DNA from: Chionis minor
Lineage: Eukaryota > Chordata > Aves > Charadriiformes > Chionididae
Assembly: GCA_013398295.1 (NCBI GenBank)
Contig: VZSF01001349.1
Coordinates: forward strand, 1,196,182-1,260,181
Direction of reading: 5' to 3'
Length of the DNA stretch: 64,000 nt
Position numbers and translations under genes: made by a program. Below, piece after piece: positions 12,659 to 22,743 of the stretch. Within the stretch, counting starts at the first letter, position 1. Every line of letters begins with the position of its first letter. The notes under the pieces were generated by a model. It saw only the letters and a program-made list of their open reading frames with translations. It ran no database searches and was not told the DNA's origin.

Positions 12659-12886
12659 TTATGGTACATTTTTTACTCTGCACCTGCCTTTCTGGTTCTT
12701 CAATGCGGAAAACCATTTTTGAGAACTTAGCGTAGGTTGGTCTTCAAAGCTCATTATTAGCGCGCTGCTCCGCGCATTGTGGTTTGCCATAGAGAGGTGA
12801 TTTTGAAGACTAATCCCAAAAACTGCCTCTGGCAAATTTTCATTGAGTCTTCTTGAAGTGGGAGTGCAAACAGATCTGTGCTTCAA
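12659..12886 (-). other. Open frame with CpG cluster, unassigned
   Basis: A 75-codon open frame on the minus strand. It is open a further ten codons upstream to a TAG and passes a CTGCAG that could act as an acceptor. It contains a GC-rich inverted repeat (gcgcg at 12760-12764, cgcgc at 12771-12775), unusual in this AT-rich window. The peptide is mixed and soluble with no recognisable motif, ending KNQKGRCRVKNVP. It lies 80 bases from the plus-strand exon candidate, so the two may only be reading the same GC-elevated patch in opposite directions. No function is proposed. Confidence 0.12.
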
Positions 12887-12899
12887 TTTTGCAACTGCA

Positions 12900-14478
12900 G
12901 AACCCGATGACTACAATTTACCTAATCCAAAAGCAACGCACAAAACTGTACTGGTAAAAGGGAAGCTGGGATGTGGCCATGCTGGAAAGGGAGACTGAAG
13001 TAATGGTGAAAACTGTATCTCAGCCTCTACTTGTATCTTTCTTTTTCCATGAGAATAAACAGTCTTTGAGACAGACTACTTTGTGCACTGTATGAAAACA
13101 TATAGAAGGGATGCTAAACTTTAATAATGCTTAATGGTAACCTGCCGGGGGGAGAGAAAATGGGAGGAAATAAACTGAATTCCCCTTTCTCCAGGGGACA
13201 GGTTCCCACCAGGAACTGCTGGTGAGGAATTTACAGAAGTTTAAAAGTTTGGAATCTTGCTGGTAAACTGAGAAACCTGCAAAAACAATTTCCACTTTTA
13301 CTGTATTCTTTAATCATCTCTTTCTTTTAAGACCCTTAAGGCATATAGTTTTTACAATTGCCTTTTGAATGGATTTCAAATTTTGAAACTCATTTACTTT
13401 TGACATAGTTCATTTTCCATAATTTTTAAAAGCTGCTTAGGTTCACTGGAGAAGGTGTATACAAAATGAGATGAGTCTGTTTTATAGAAAAAAAATGAGA
13501 GGAGAGGGAGAGACATGGTGGTTTTTTAAGTGACTACAAGCGTACCCTAACCTAAAACAGTTTACCTTGTAGGATAAAAAAAGTTGCTTGTCACATAGGG
13601 AAATAAGATTTTATGGTAAGATTTTTACTTAAAAGCAAATTTTATTCTTAAGCTTAACATAATTTTGTAGCACAACACGTACACAGCATACATTGTATTT
13701 TAGAACTCTTAATTGTAGGACTTTTTTTTAATTTATTTTAACCTCGGTTGCTGTAGGAGCGGTTTTCATACAGAATCCCAGTCAGCTGGAAGTAAGCACT
13801 GCTCTTGAAATAGCATGCATCTTGGATCAAGATATTCAAGTAGTTAGCTGTGGGTTTATTCATAATGAGCCTGAATCGTCATTTGCTGTGTTTTTATGGT
13901 AATAATTTTGTTCCCTTAAACAAGCAGCCTGTGTTTCCATGAAATAGTACTAAGTAGTTTCATTTTTTCTTCATTGAAAAATGATAGCTTCTTGAAGATA
14001 TGGCGTGCATCAGGGATACCAGTAGGAAGGAGAATGTTATTTTGCCTCTAATTTGTTTACGTAAATATACCGTAAAAATAAAGAAATGTTGTTTCTTTTG
14101 ACAGAAAAAAAAAATACTTTTCTCATTTAAATGCTTTCTAAGTAAATAATCCTTTCTTAATTAAGTCTAGTTTAAAGTTAGTTACTAATACTGGACTTGT
14201 ACGCAGACTTCTACTTAGTAATTCTCATAGTATTGTACCAGCGTAGTCTGTTGATGAAAATTACTTTATTGGTGAAAACATCCCATGCATCTCATGTTGC
14301 TTGAATTTATATTAATACAGGTAGTATGCTCTGTTAAAGGAGCACAACAGAAATTAACAATAACAAATTGTTCTATTAATGCCTTAAACCTCCAAAAGTA
14401 TTAGGATTAAAAATGCCGTCAGGTGAAAAGGCTCATCAAACATTCCTCTATAGGAGACCAGATGCTGTTTTAGCAGAT
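12900..14478. other. AT-rich non-coding DNA
   Basis: No gene seen. The stretch holds A/T runs and several AT-rich segments. It is the unique left flank of the duplicated block that begins at 14479. Confidence 0.75.
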
Positions 14479-14702
14479 GGGTAGGGTTTGTTGTTTGGGG
14501 TGGTTTTCTCCACGTAACTGCATAATATGTCTGTAATTCCAACATTATAATGTTGCAAAGTAATTTTTCAAGTATTTTGTATGTCAGAGTCAGTTTGAAC
14601 CTTAATCTATAACCAGCCTGGATTAGTTTGTAACATCTAGATCAGTGCTTACTTTTGGTTTTTTACAGCTAAGGACCTGGTTGTAGTCATATAACTAAGG
14701 AC

Positions 14703-14743
<41 letters not shown>

Positions 14744-15150
14744 AAATGTGGAAACTGGGCTTTTAATAAAGAACTGTACTTGCACGTCTGCTTTAATAAA
14801 AAAAAAAAATAGCATTTTCAGGGAGATTATAACTTCATTAATAGTTAGCTTGCAAGATTTCTGTTTCACAGAATGTTCTTTACTTGCTTCTAGCATACGA
14901 TTTGTGCGTACCCGTTCTCTGTGTGAGCATATATAGCAGTAGTCTTGGCATAAAAAAGAACATAGAGAAATTTTCATAGAACAAGTGTAGGAATTTTGTT
15001 GTGTGTGTGAACAGCAACTCGTCTTTAAGACGGCTTAAAGAAAAACATACATTTAGGTAGATGTAAATCATAGGAACGGATTTACACTAATGTCTTAATT
15101 CTCCTCGAAGTCAAAGCTGCTTCGCCCAGCTTTACTTCCCACTGTTGCCG
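14479..15150 (+). repeat. Left copy of a 672-base exact direct repeat
   Basis: This 672-base segment is repeated at 15152-15823. I compared both copies by reading and found no difference, and every internal landmark is offset by exactly 673 bases. It contains a 14-base perfect palindrome (14541-14554), a 31-base TA microsatellite (14708-14738), a poly-A tract near 14801-14812 and several short chance ORFs. Its left flank is unique and its right edge is the N at 15151. The likely interpretation is a contig end placed next to an overlapping contig end. Confidence 0.97.
14708..14738. repeat. (TA)n microsatellite, 31 bases
   Basis: An uninterrupted alternating TA run. An identical 31-base run sits at 15381-15411 in the other copy of the direct repeat. 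Equal length in both copies argues against an old duplication, because such arrays change length quickly. Confidence 0.98.
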
Positions 15151-15151
15151 N
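15151..15151. other. Single N: assembly gap or unresolved base
   Basis: The only ambiguous base in the window. It falls exactly between the two copies of the 672-base repeat. One N is used by some assemblers and gap fillers to mark a join of unknown or negative length. Confidence 0.95.
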
Positions 15152-15375
15152 GGGTAGGGTTTGTTGTTTGGGGTGGTTTTCTCCACGTAACTGCATAATA
15201 TGTCTGTAATTCCAACATTATAATGTTGCAAAGTAATTTTTCAAGTATTTTGTATGTCAGAGTCAGTTTGAACCTTAATCTATAACCAGCCTGGATTAGT
15301 TTGTAACATCTAGATCAGTGCTTACTTTTGGTTTTTTACAGCTAAGGACCTGGTTGTAGTCATATAACTAAGGAC

Positions 15376-15416
<41 letters not shown>

Positions 15417-15823
15417 AAATGTGGAAACTGGGCTTTTAATAAAGAACTGTACTTGCACGTCTGCTTTAATAAAAAAAAAAAATAGCATTTTCAGGGAGAT
15501 TATAACTTCATTAATAGTTAGCTTGCAAGATTTCTGTTTCACAGAATGTTCTTTACTTGCTTCTAGCATACGATTTGTGCGTACCCGTTCTCTGTGTGAG
15601 CATATATAGCAGTAGTCTTGGCATAAAAAAGAACATAGAGAAATTTTCATAGAACAAGTGTAGGAATTTTGTTGTGTGTGTGAACAGCAACTCGTCTTTA
15701 AGACGGCTTAAAGAAAAACATACATTTAGGTAGATGTAAATCATAGGAACGGATTTACACTAATGTCTTAATTCTCCTCGAAGTCAAAGCTGCTTCGCCC
15801 AGCTTTACTTCCCACTGTTGCCG
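15152..15823 (+). repeat. Right copy of the 672-base exact direct repeat
   Basis: This copy matches 14479-15150 base for base as far as I can read. It ends within ttgccg, after which the sequence continues into a unique CpG-rich patch, whereas the left copy stops at the N. Predicted ORFs inside appear twice for the same reason and should not be counted as paralogues. Confidence 0.97.
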
Positions 15824-15990
15824 TGCCCGAATGATTAGAACAATTTCCCTCTCGCTGTAGGCAGTGAGGAGCGCTCCTGGGCTTCACGCGCGCAGTGGTG
15901 GCCCGGCCAGTACAGCTACTGGGGAAGGCTGTGGTGAGGGTCCTCCCTGCCTGCTGCGGTGATAGCGTGATCGATGGCTTCCCCGCTACA
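15775..15990 (+). other. CpG-rich patch beside the gap
   Basis: About a dozen CpGs fall in roughly 200 bases, including a CACGCGCGC run, against a CpG-poor background. GC is well above the window average. It abuts the right copy of the repeat. GC-rich DNA next to a long TA microsatellite is a typical reason for short-read contigs to break at this place. Confidence 0.6.
15861..15933 (+). other. Candidate spliced exon, 73 nt, in the CpG patch
   Basis: A good acceptor (ccctctcgctgtag, ending at 15860) and a usable donor (GTG/GTGAGG at 15933/15934) bracket 73 bases. Two frames are open. One reads Ala/Gly/Ser-rich; the other contains QWWPGQYSYWGRLW, which is aromatic-rich. Neither is recognised. 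The exon-like length, the CpG content and the splice pair support an exon or a promoter-proximal transcript, but no partner exon was found. Confidence 0.25.
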
Positions 15991-18659
15991 CACTGGAACT
16001 AGCCCAAAGTCGTGGTCAAAGTAGTGAACAACGGGCATCTTTGTGGGTTACTTTTTTTCCTTTCTTGTTGAGCCATGTTTAACTTTTCCTTGTGTAGCTC
16101 GTGGGCCTGGGAAGTGGATGCGAAACAACTTTTTTAATTTTAAATAAAATCATATTGGGTTTTTTTCTCTCTTGTAACAAAGTCCAAGCTGAAATCCACA
16201 TCTTCTTTTGGAGCTGGGGGGGGGGGGAAGGCAAAGCATTCGCTAGACTTAATTGCTTCTGCTTCCCCTGGATTTTGCATGGCAGCAGTACTTCTGAAAT
16301 ATTGTGCAAGAGTTTAGTTTGTCTTTAGGTTGTTTTCTGACGTTCCTGAAGAATTGTAATTCAGCAAACTGCTTGATAAAAGACCACAAATAAGTTGTTC
16401 CCATGGCTGTTTTTTTCTTTTGTTTATTTCTGTCTGTAAAACAAAATCTACAAAATTGCATCAGAATATTATTTCATAATGTAGTGTACTGGTTGTAGCC
16501 TTCCTGTTTGTTCCGTGGTTTTCATTGTTTAATTCGCTGCAGTGAAACATCATTAACCTAAAGACTTTGTGATCCTGTGAGTGTTTGGACTTGTGGAAGT
16601 TTCTGTCATTGCAGTGTGACTATTAATAGTGCAAGTCTGGAATACTTTTCAGATAAACAAGCGGGTTCTCTCGCTTTCGTTTAAGAGTTTCGTTATAAAA
16701 CAAGGTGTGAAGCAGCAGATTTGTATTCAGCCATCGGAGTTTTTCAGCGAAGGAAGTTTCAGAATTGTGTGGTTATGTTATATTTCTGATGCCAGTGCCG
16801 TAGCAAATTCCTCTAGCAAGAGTGAAAGAGGAAAAAATTGCTCTTTGTCAGTTTATCCATAGAATTTGTTATACCAGCCTATGCCTCCGTATAGTAGGAA
16901 GGAAATAATGTAGAGTACGTATGAAATGTAGAGTTCTGAACGAGCAAGCTTGGCTCTGGAGACTGATTGCAGTGGTGTCTAGACTGTAGCGGTGTCTCTT
17001 TCTTGGGAATAAAAACATGAGCATTGTGGTTTGTACAGCTTCTGCTATCCAGGCCGGCTCAAGTATCTGCTCAGTACTGCCTTGTACTCGGTAGACATAA
17101 CCATTCCAAGGAAATGTAGAGCTCCTCTGACTTGAGTAGTTTATGATCAGAGGGCTCTAGATCCTAGTTTGGAAATACTTTTTAATGGTTTTAAGGACTT
17201 CTGAAAGTCACTAGGATTTACTTCAAAATAAGTAAGCTGTTTTGAAAAGTTGATAAAACTGAATTCAGATTAGAAGGTGAAATACTTCTCATTGTTCTCC
17301 ATGGAAATGGAAGGGCAAAGTCATTTCAAAGGATAATTTTATTCTACTTTTTTTTTAACTGTTGCCAAGTCTTCCTACCAACACAACCAAGAGGGCTCTT
17401 TAATCAAGGTGTCACTGTCTATGGTCAAGTCCCAGGAGACTGCTGGACACAGGCTGGCTGGCTGCTTTCTGCTCTTTGTTCAGAGCGTATCTGTGTGTGA
17501 TGATTTTGCAGTGACTGTCATCTAATCTGAGGTTCAGAAAGGAAAATTCTTTCTAACACATATGTTAATAGTGCAGCAATGACTGGAATTCAACTTGCAA
17601 GCATTTCCTGCTTTTTCTTGGATTGCTCTGGATGTATCATATATAGAGGAGAAAATCCCAGTATCTTTAAGTGCCTTTCTAATGGTAACCTTGTACTTTC
17701 CTGTATTCACTCCTGACAGATGTTCACCAACCTACCTTAGAACTGTAAGTTTAGCAAGTGGAGAATTGTGAAAAATGTTAGTAATTACACTCTGGCTTGC
17801 ATTTCATTTGTGTCCGTGACTTCTGTTCTCTTCCTCTTTTTCTTCCATATTCATTTTTTTGTGCAAGATGAACTTTCAAATGAGGGCAGTAAATCATCAT
17901 TCAGTTTGTTTTACTAAAATATGGATAGGTTCTAAAAGTCTTTCAACTCAGAGGCTCGTGGGAGTTGCAAGAGGTACTTGCCTGGATGTGGATGTGTAAT
18001 CGTAGCGGACTCTTAGTTGCTAGTATGAAAAATATATTTTATGTGCGTTGATTTTTTTCAATCACTGTTTTGTTCCATGAAGCTGTAATTTTCCACTGTA
18101 ACGTTTAGCTCTATACTGTATTTCCTTTATGGTGGATAATCTAGGTGACCTACATGACCTACATGTCTTTGCCTGTTGTAGGCTCAGAAAATTCAGACCC
18201 AAATTAGAGATTTTGAGGCAGGTTCTACTGAGGTGAATATGTATGGCTCTGCTAGCTCTTGCAATTTGCTGAAAGGCATCACCTTAGAATTTTACCTGCA
18301 GAAATCTGCATTACTGATGGAATTATGCTGCACAGAAAGATGATGGGCAGGTGTATATATACATGGCACATACCAATGTGTTGATTCATCAGTGTTGCTC
18401 TTTTTCAGAGGAGGCCAATGTTATGTTTCTTTAAAGCCACATTTCTTAAAAAGCGTCAGTTCTTTTGCGGAGTTCTGGTGAGCCTTGAACAGAGATGAGT
18501 TCCTGGCCTTAAGTACGTTGACAGAGAGAAGGGTATAGAAGACATAGGACACCGTAGCTTAGTAATTTGGTTGAACATCTATTATATAAATTATACTGAC
18601 GCCAAATAATTTTTCAGATTATTTCAATATAAAATTTTATATATATATAATATATAACA
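15991..18659. other. Non-coding DNA with homopolymer runs
   Basis: No supported gene. A 12-base G run lies at 16216-16227 and T runs at about 17347-17357. At 18637-18656 there is a TA-rich run. Short frames near 16079-16328 are the two strands of the same low-complexity DNA. Confidence 0.7.
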
Positions 18660-19282
18660 TTGCTCACTTAGAAGAGCGTAGTGGTGTTTTTCCATGTGAC
18701 ACTGTCTCCATAAGCACGAGATTGTTCATCAAAGGCAGTACACAGTCTCCTTAAATTACTGTAACTTAAGAGTGTCCTTAAATTACCGTAACTAAGACAG
18801 GAATCAAACCACCAACTCTTGGGGTGGACAAAAAGTTGCCAGCCAGAGGCAGGCAGCACAGTATCTAATCTGTTAGTGTGCCATTGAGGATGGTGTTGAG
18901 GCTCAGAGCGTTGAGTCACCGTTTTCCAGTATCTGAGCAAAGCCGAGCTCGCTTGGCCACTTACATTTTGACGGTCTTAGAAAATGCCACCCCAAACTGT
19001 CTACCCCAGTGTTCTGCTTGAGGTTACTCAAGTTGTGAAGGAAATGCAGTTGTGAAGGCAGGGAGCAAATGGGCGCAGCTGCAAACCACCAGTTTTGGTT
19101 TGCCACCGAGGTCCCCGTTTGCAGACTGGGGAACGTACGTCTGTTTCGGCCGGCTGTTTAGCCGGGTTGGTATGTTCAAAATCATCCAGCACCGCTCGCT
19201 AGGACTCGCCTGACACTGCTGTTTGAGACGTCAAAACTTCCGTTAGCGTCTGCTTTTGCAGCTAGGGGCATGTTTTTTGCGT
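18660..19282 (-). other. GC/CpG-elevated patch with overlapping minus-strand open frames
   Basis: Two overlapping minus-strand frames (18903-19106 and 18668-18940) cover most of 18668-19106 in different phases, as a decayed coding sequence with one frameshift might. Neither has a recognised domain. A near-repeat (ccttaaattacYgtaact) occurs twice at about 18749 and 18777. From 19105 to 19282 there are about 14 CpGs. The patch may be an old mobile-element remnant or a regulatory island; the sequence does not decide. Confidence 0.25.
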
Positions 19283-20570
19283 TGCACAATACAGCTGGGC
19301 AGAGAAGGTTCTTGCTGGCTCAAAACAGTAATTTAAGGTTGTGTGTTGTCATGCTGTAATTCTATGCTGGTACGTCCTCAGAGAACTACACTGTGTGAAC
19401 TAGCTGGTTTTTGTGGCCAGTAGCTTTGGCAACTGTGTTATCATGCGTGGTTTGATATAACAACTGTGGTGGAGATTTAACTGCTGGTTGAAAGACAGAA
19501 GCAATGATCCTCCTTAGATGCTTGTAGGAGGAAGGATAAGAGATATTTTTATGATCCCTCTCTGACTAGGCTTCTAATAAGAGGTTGTAATTATTTCTTT
19601 TAAAATATTGCTTAATTCTATTTCCACTGAAGCTTTTTATCACATAATTTCTGCTATTCCTCTATTATTTCTTTTACATCCCTTTAGATTCCAGTACAAT
19701 TCTAGAATATTTAACAGCCAGTAAACGTGCGTGTTGTCATAAAAAAGGATTTGAGCCATTAGCTTATTGTGTGGCAGCACAATATGTTGTTATTCATAGC
19801 AGTTTATGGATGCATACAGTAAATTTCTGCTTTAATTGTTGGCTGCGATTTGATTCTTAAAAATAAGGACGTTTAGTACTGAGTGCCTCAAGGCAATATA
19901 ATTTTAAGTTGACTGACCTCTGAGAAGATGAGCAAGTGTGATCGTTGTGAATTCCTCTTATCGCTGTCAGTTTAGTGAACGTCGATGAAACCTTCATCAT
20001 TGCTGGCATCGAGTCTCAAGAGAGAGGAGTCCAAGTCCATTTCAGATGACTACTCACAACTGTGCTTTGTCAAGACTCGCTGCATCTGAAAACCGTTGTA
20101 CTGATCTACAAGTCTTGATGCTTTGATATAATTTATTCTCTCATTTGTGATATTACAGAGACCACAGCGATAGGATTTTAAAGGGTGTAGGTTTTCAGTA
20201 TAGATATACATCTCCTTTTCATTAATACCATGTTAGACCAGCTGATCAGCATACCAGGTAAAGTCACTATTTACTCACGCATTCAAATAGAGTGAAAATG
20301 TCAAAATGCAAAGATAAAAGAATTTCTAAAGGAGCATATAGGAGAGCAGGTGTGGGAGCAACAAACTCTGGTTACAGTGGCTATTTAAAAAAAAAAAATT
20401 TGTAAAGGAACACTAGCAATTTGGTTAATTAAAATAGTGTGTAAATAAGCAAGGAGTTTTGATGCTTATATTTACCCATTTTTTTTTTTTAGCCTGGTTT
20501 GTTCAATAAATAAAATGTGAAGTGCAACTCTTTTTTTTTTTTTAAATTATGTGTGTGATGTGATGGTATT
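19283..20570. other. AT-rich non-coding DNA with one weak exon-like segment
   Basis: Nothing gene-like except 20199-20257 on the plus strand. There gttttcag precedes 59 bases that are open in one frame (containing FINTMLDQLISIP) and end at CAG/GTAAAG. The acceptor tract is poor and no homology is known. An A run at 20389-20398 and T runs at about 20480 and 20530 flank the next block. Confidence 0.5.
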
Positions 20571-21140
20571 TAGTCAGACCAAACTGTCCAAGAACGAAGT
20601 CAGACCCAACAAGTCAGTGCTTTTAGACAATACAATTTATTAATATGTTTCGAAGGAAAGTCAATATAACGCCGTGCAATTGTTCTCTGACAAAGAGGAG
20701 AAAGAGAATGTAGATGTTTGTAGCTATGAAGAGGTGCAAGCAAAAGAGTCAAACAGCTTGGTGGTGGGTAGATGCTGTCCTGGCAATCCTTGCAGCTTTC
20801 AACTCAGTAGGGGCTAAAACCCATCCCGGCAGCTCTTGCGGCTTTGGTTTATTCCTTCAATCCTGCTAACAAGATCTGTCACTGTTCCGTTCTCCATACA
20901 CAGAGGGAAAAATTGTACTAGGAAAAAACTTGCTAATTCTGCAGTATCTGTGTCTTAATTCTGTTGGATGTCTTAAGGCACACCTGTCCGGAGGTTTCTA
21001 TGCAGAATGTATGATTATAGGCCAAGTTATTTACCGTCATCTGCTGTGTTGATTATTATGTTGCTGCTCGTTAATGTTGTGTTTAGGCCTGGAGCCCAGT
21101 TGGTGACATCTGCAAGTCCAATTTCCTGCAGTTGCTGCTA
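20571..21140 (-). mobile_element. Possible solo LTR of an endogenous retrovirus (old copy)
   Basis: This 570-base block has a higher GC and a more complex composition than its AT-rich, T-run flanks. On the minus strand it carries an AATAAA (complement of 20636-20641) about 60 bases before its apparent end, as an LTR R region would. Inside, two related 18-base segments (around 20782 and 20829) resemble each other, and a short direct repeat (agtcagacc) lies at the low-coordinate edge. No open reading frame, primer-binding site or target-site duplication was identified, so the boundaries are approximate and the class is a guess. A promoter or 3' UTR would be alternatives. Confidence 0.28.
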
Positions 21141-22287
21141 AAGCTTGGAAAAAGAGACGTTAAGAACATCTTAATATATCAATTGTTTTACACGCACAGA
21201 GTTAGCAAAGGAGTTCAAACAGCAAAAGGAAGTTTGCTTACACATCAGAAATGACAGTAACATCAGTTACTGTGGCTCTGCCCAGGGGGACTTTGGGGGT
21301 TTTTTGGCTTTGTTTTGTTCTGTTTGTAAATGGCATTTTATAGCTCTGTTAATTCAGCAGAAAAGGCCCTGTGGTAAAAGCGATGCATATGTTGCTATCT
21401 AAATTGAGACCTAGGTAAATCCGTTGCACTAAATCTGACCTTTATTTGCATAAATGCAATGTGACTGAAGCCAATCTTCCAGTTTTACTGTGTCCCGTGT
21501 TCGCTGATGTGCCTCCTAAATTCCAGTGTAGTAAAGCAAGTGGTGGTGGGATCTGACAAGCTTTCCTGCAAGGAGAAACAAAGGGCAGTCAAGTTGATCC
21601 ATATGATCAGGAAGAGCGAGTTGTGACCAGACTGTACCCTGAGTACTCAAATATGGAAAGCAAATTAATAAAACAATTTGTAACGGGTTTCATGCTGATT
21701 AGCTATTCTCTTTGGAGTTGACTGTAGTATGTCTTTTGCATAGCAGTTAAGCACAATTCCCATCGAAGCCAAAGATGTAGCTGTCTGGTTCAATCAGAGA
21801 AGCAGCAGGCTGTGAACATACAGGAAATTTCCCCATTTTTATTTTGTGTTGAAACATATCACAAAAAACCCCGACGTTGATACAGAAGGGTTTGGGGGCT
21901 TTTCCGTATGTTACATGCCAACTGTAATATAAAAGTTCAGATTTTCCAGACGTTGGTTTTGAACTGGGCTGTTGAAAATTCTTCTCTGGGAGTAAAGGTG
22001 TGCTTGTTTACTAAAGGTTTACTAAATCGGACAACTTTTCCAGGCACGCCAGCTTAGGCCCAGGAGTTTGTTTCATTTGTGCACATCCCTGGCACCCGCT
22101 CACAACTCTGCGCACAACGGCGTGGTCACGTTTTGGAGGCACAGCCAGGGTACGTTTCAGAGCATGTAAAAGCTAGGACAGCACACTGACTAAAGCCAAG
22201 TAACAACGTCCTTATTGTTTGTTTCGAGTATACTTCTGAAAGAAATCATCCGTTGACGTTAACGGGCTGAGGAATTTATGGTAAATC
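21141..22287. other. Non-coding DNA
   Basis: No gene seen. A modest CpG cluster lies at 22085-22160. A short G/T run occurs at 21290-21320. Confidence 0.65.
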
Positions 22288-22743
22288 TCATAAAAAATCA
22301 GTAGCAGGTTTGGGCCAGTTTGGATTTTGCTGAGCAGGACAGATGGTCTCAGGGTGATTAATATACCTGAGAGAAGTGCGAAGCAGGAGGACTTCACAAA
22401 TAGTTTTTTGGAAATCTTTTTGTGCACTGAAAGAAGATGGGCCGGGGGGAGGAGGGCAGAGGGTGGTACACGAGGGTGAGGAATCGGAAGAAGAAACCCC
22501 TGAGCACAAGCTACACTTATCCTGAGCAGTTTCAATGTTTCTGGGTGCTTTCCCGGAGGAGTTTGAGCTCATGTTTGAGCTATACTGCTTAAAGACACTT
22601 TGAGTTCCTTCTGAGTTCCTGTTGCTGCAGTGGAAATGGTTGTTTGGAAAGCTGTATCGTCTGGAAGAGTTGATAGAAGAATATCCTCTGCTTTTATTTT
22701 GCACTGTGTTAACCACTTTGCTATTTGAACCATTGCAGTATAC
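22288..22743 (-). other. Longest open frame of the window, Ser/Asn-rich, unassigned
   Basis: The frame is open from a TAA near 22741 to the stop at 22288, about 150 codons. The only ATG-like start in frame is a GTG at 22716, which vertebrates would not normally use, so if real it would be an internal or terminal exon. The first 80 residues are rich in Ser and Asn with few hydrophobics (for example SSRRYSFPNNHFHCSNRNSE), followed by a Pro-rich stretch and a basic tail. No strong acceptor precedes it: the nearest AG lies in an A-rich context. The length is near the maximum expected by chance in this window. I propose no function. Confidence 0.15.

Noticed and set aside
14687..15744. Identical pairs of ORFs at 14687-14977 / 15360-15650, 14748-14936 / 15421-15609 and 14880-15071 / 15553-15744
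   Set aside because: They are the same DNA repeated by the 672-base duplication. Their repeated Tyr-Ile residues come from the TA microsatellite. They are neither paralogues nor genes.
14479..15823. A genuine recent tandem segmental duplication
   Set aside because: Possible in principle, but the N exactly at the junction and equal microsatellite length in both copies make an assembly artefact far more likely.
20199..20257. 59-base plus-strand segment open in one frame between gttttcag and CAG/GTAAAG
   Set aside because: Weak pyrimidine tract and no recognisable peptide; mentioned in the block description but not called separately.
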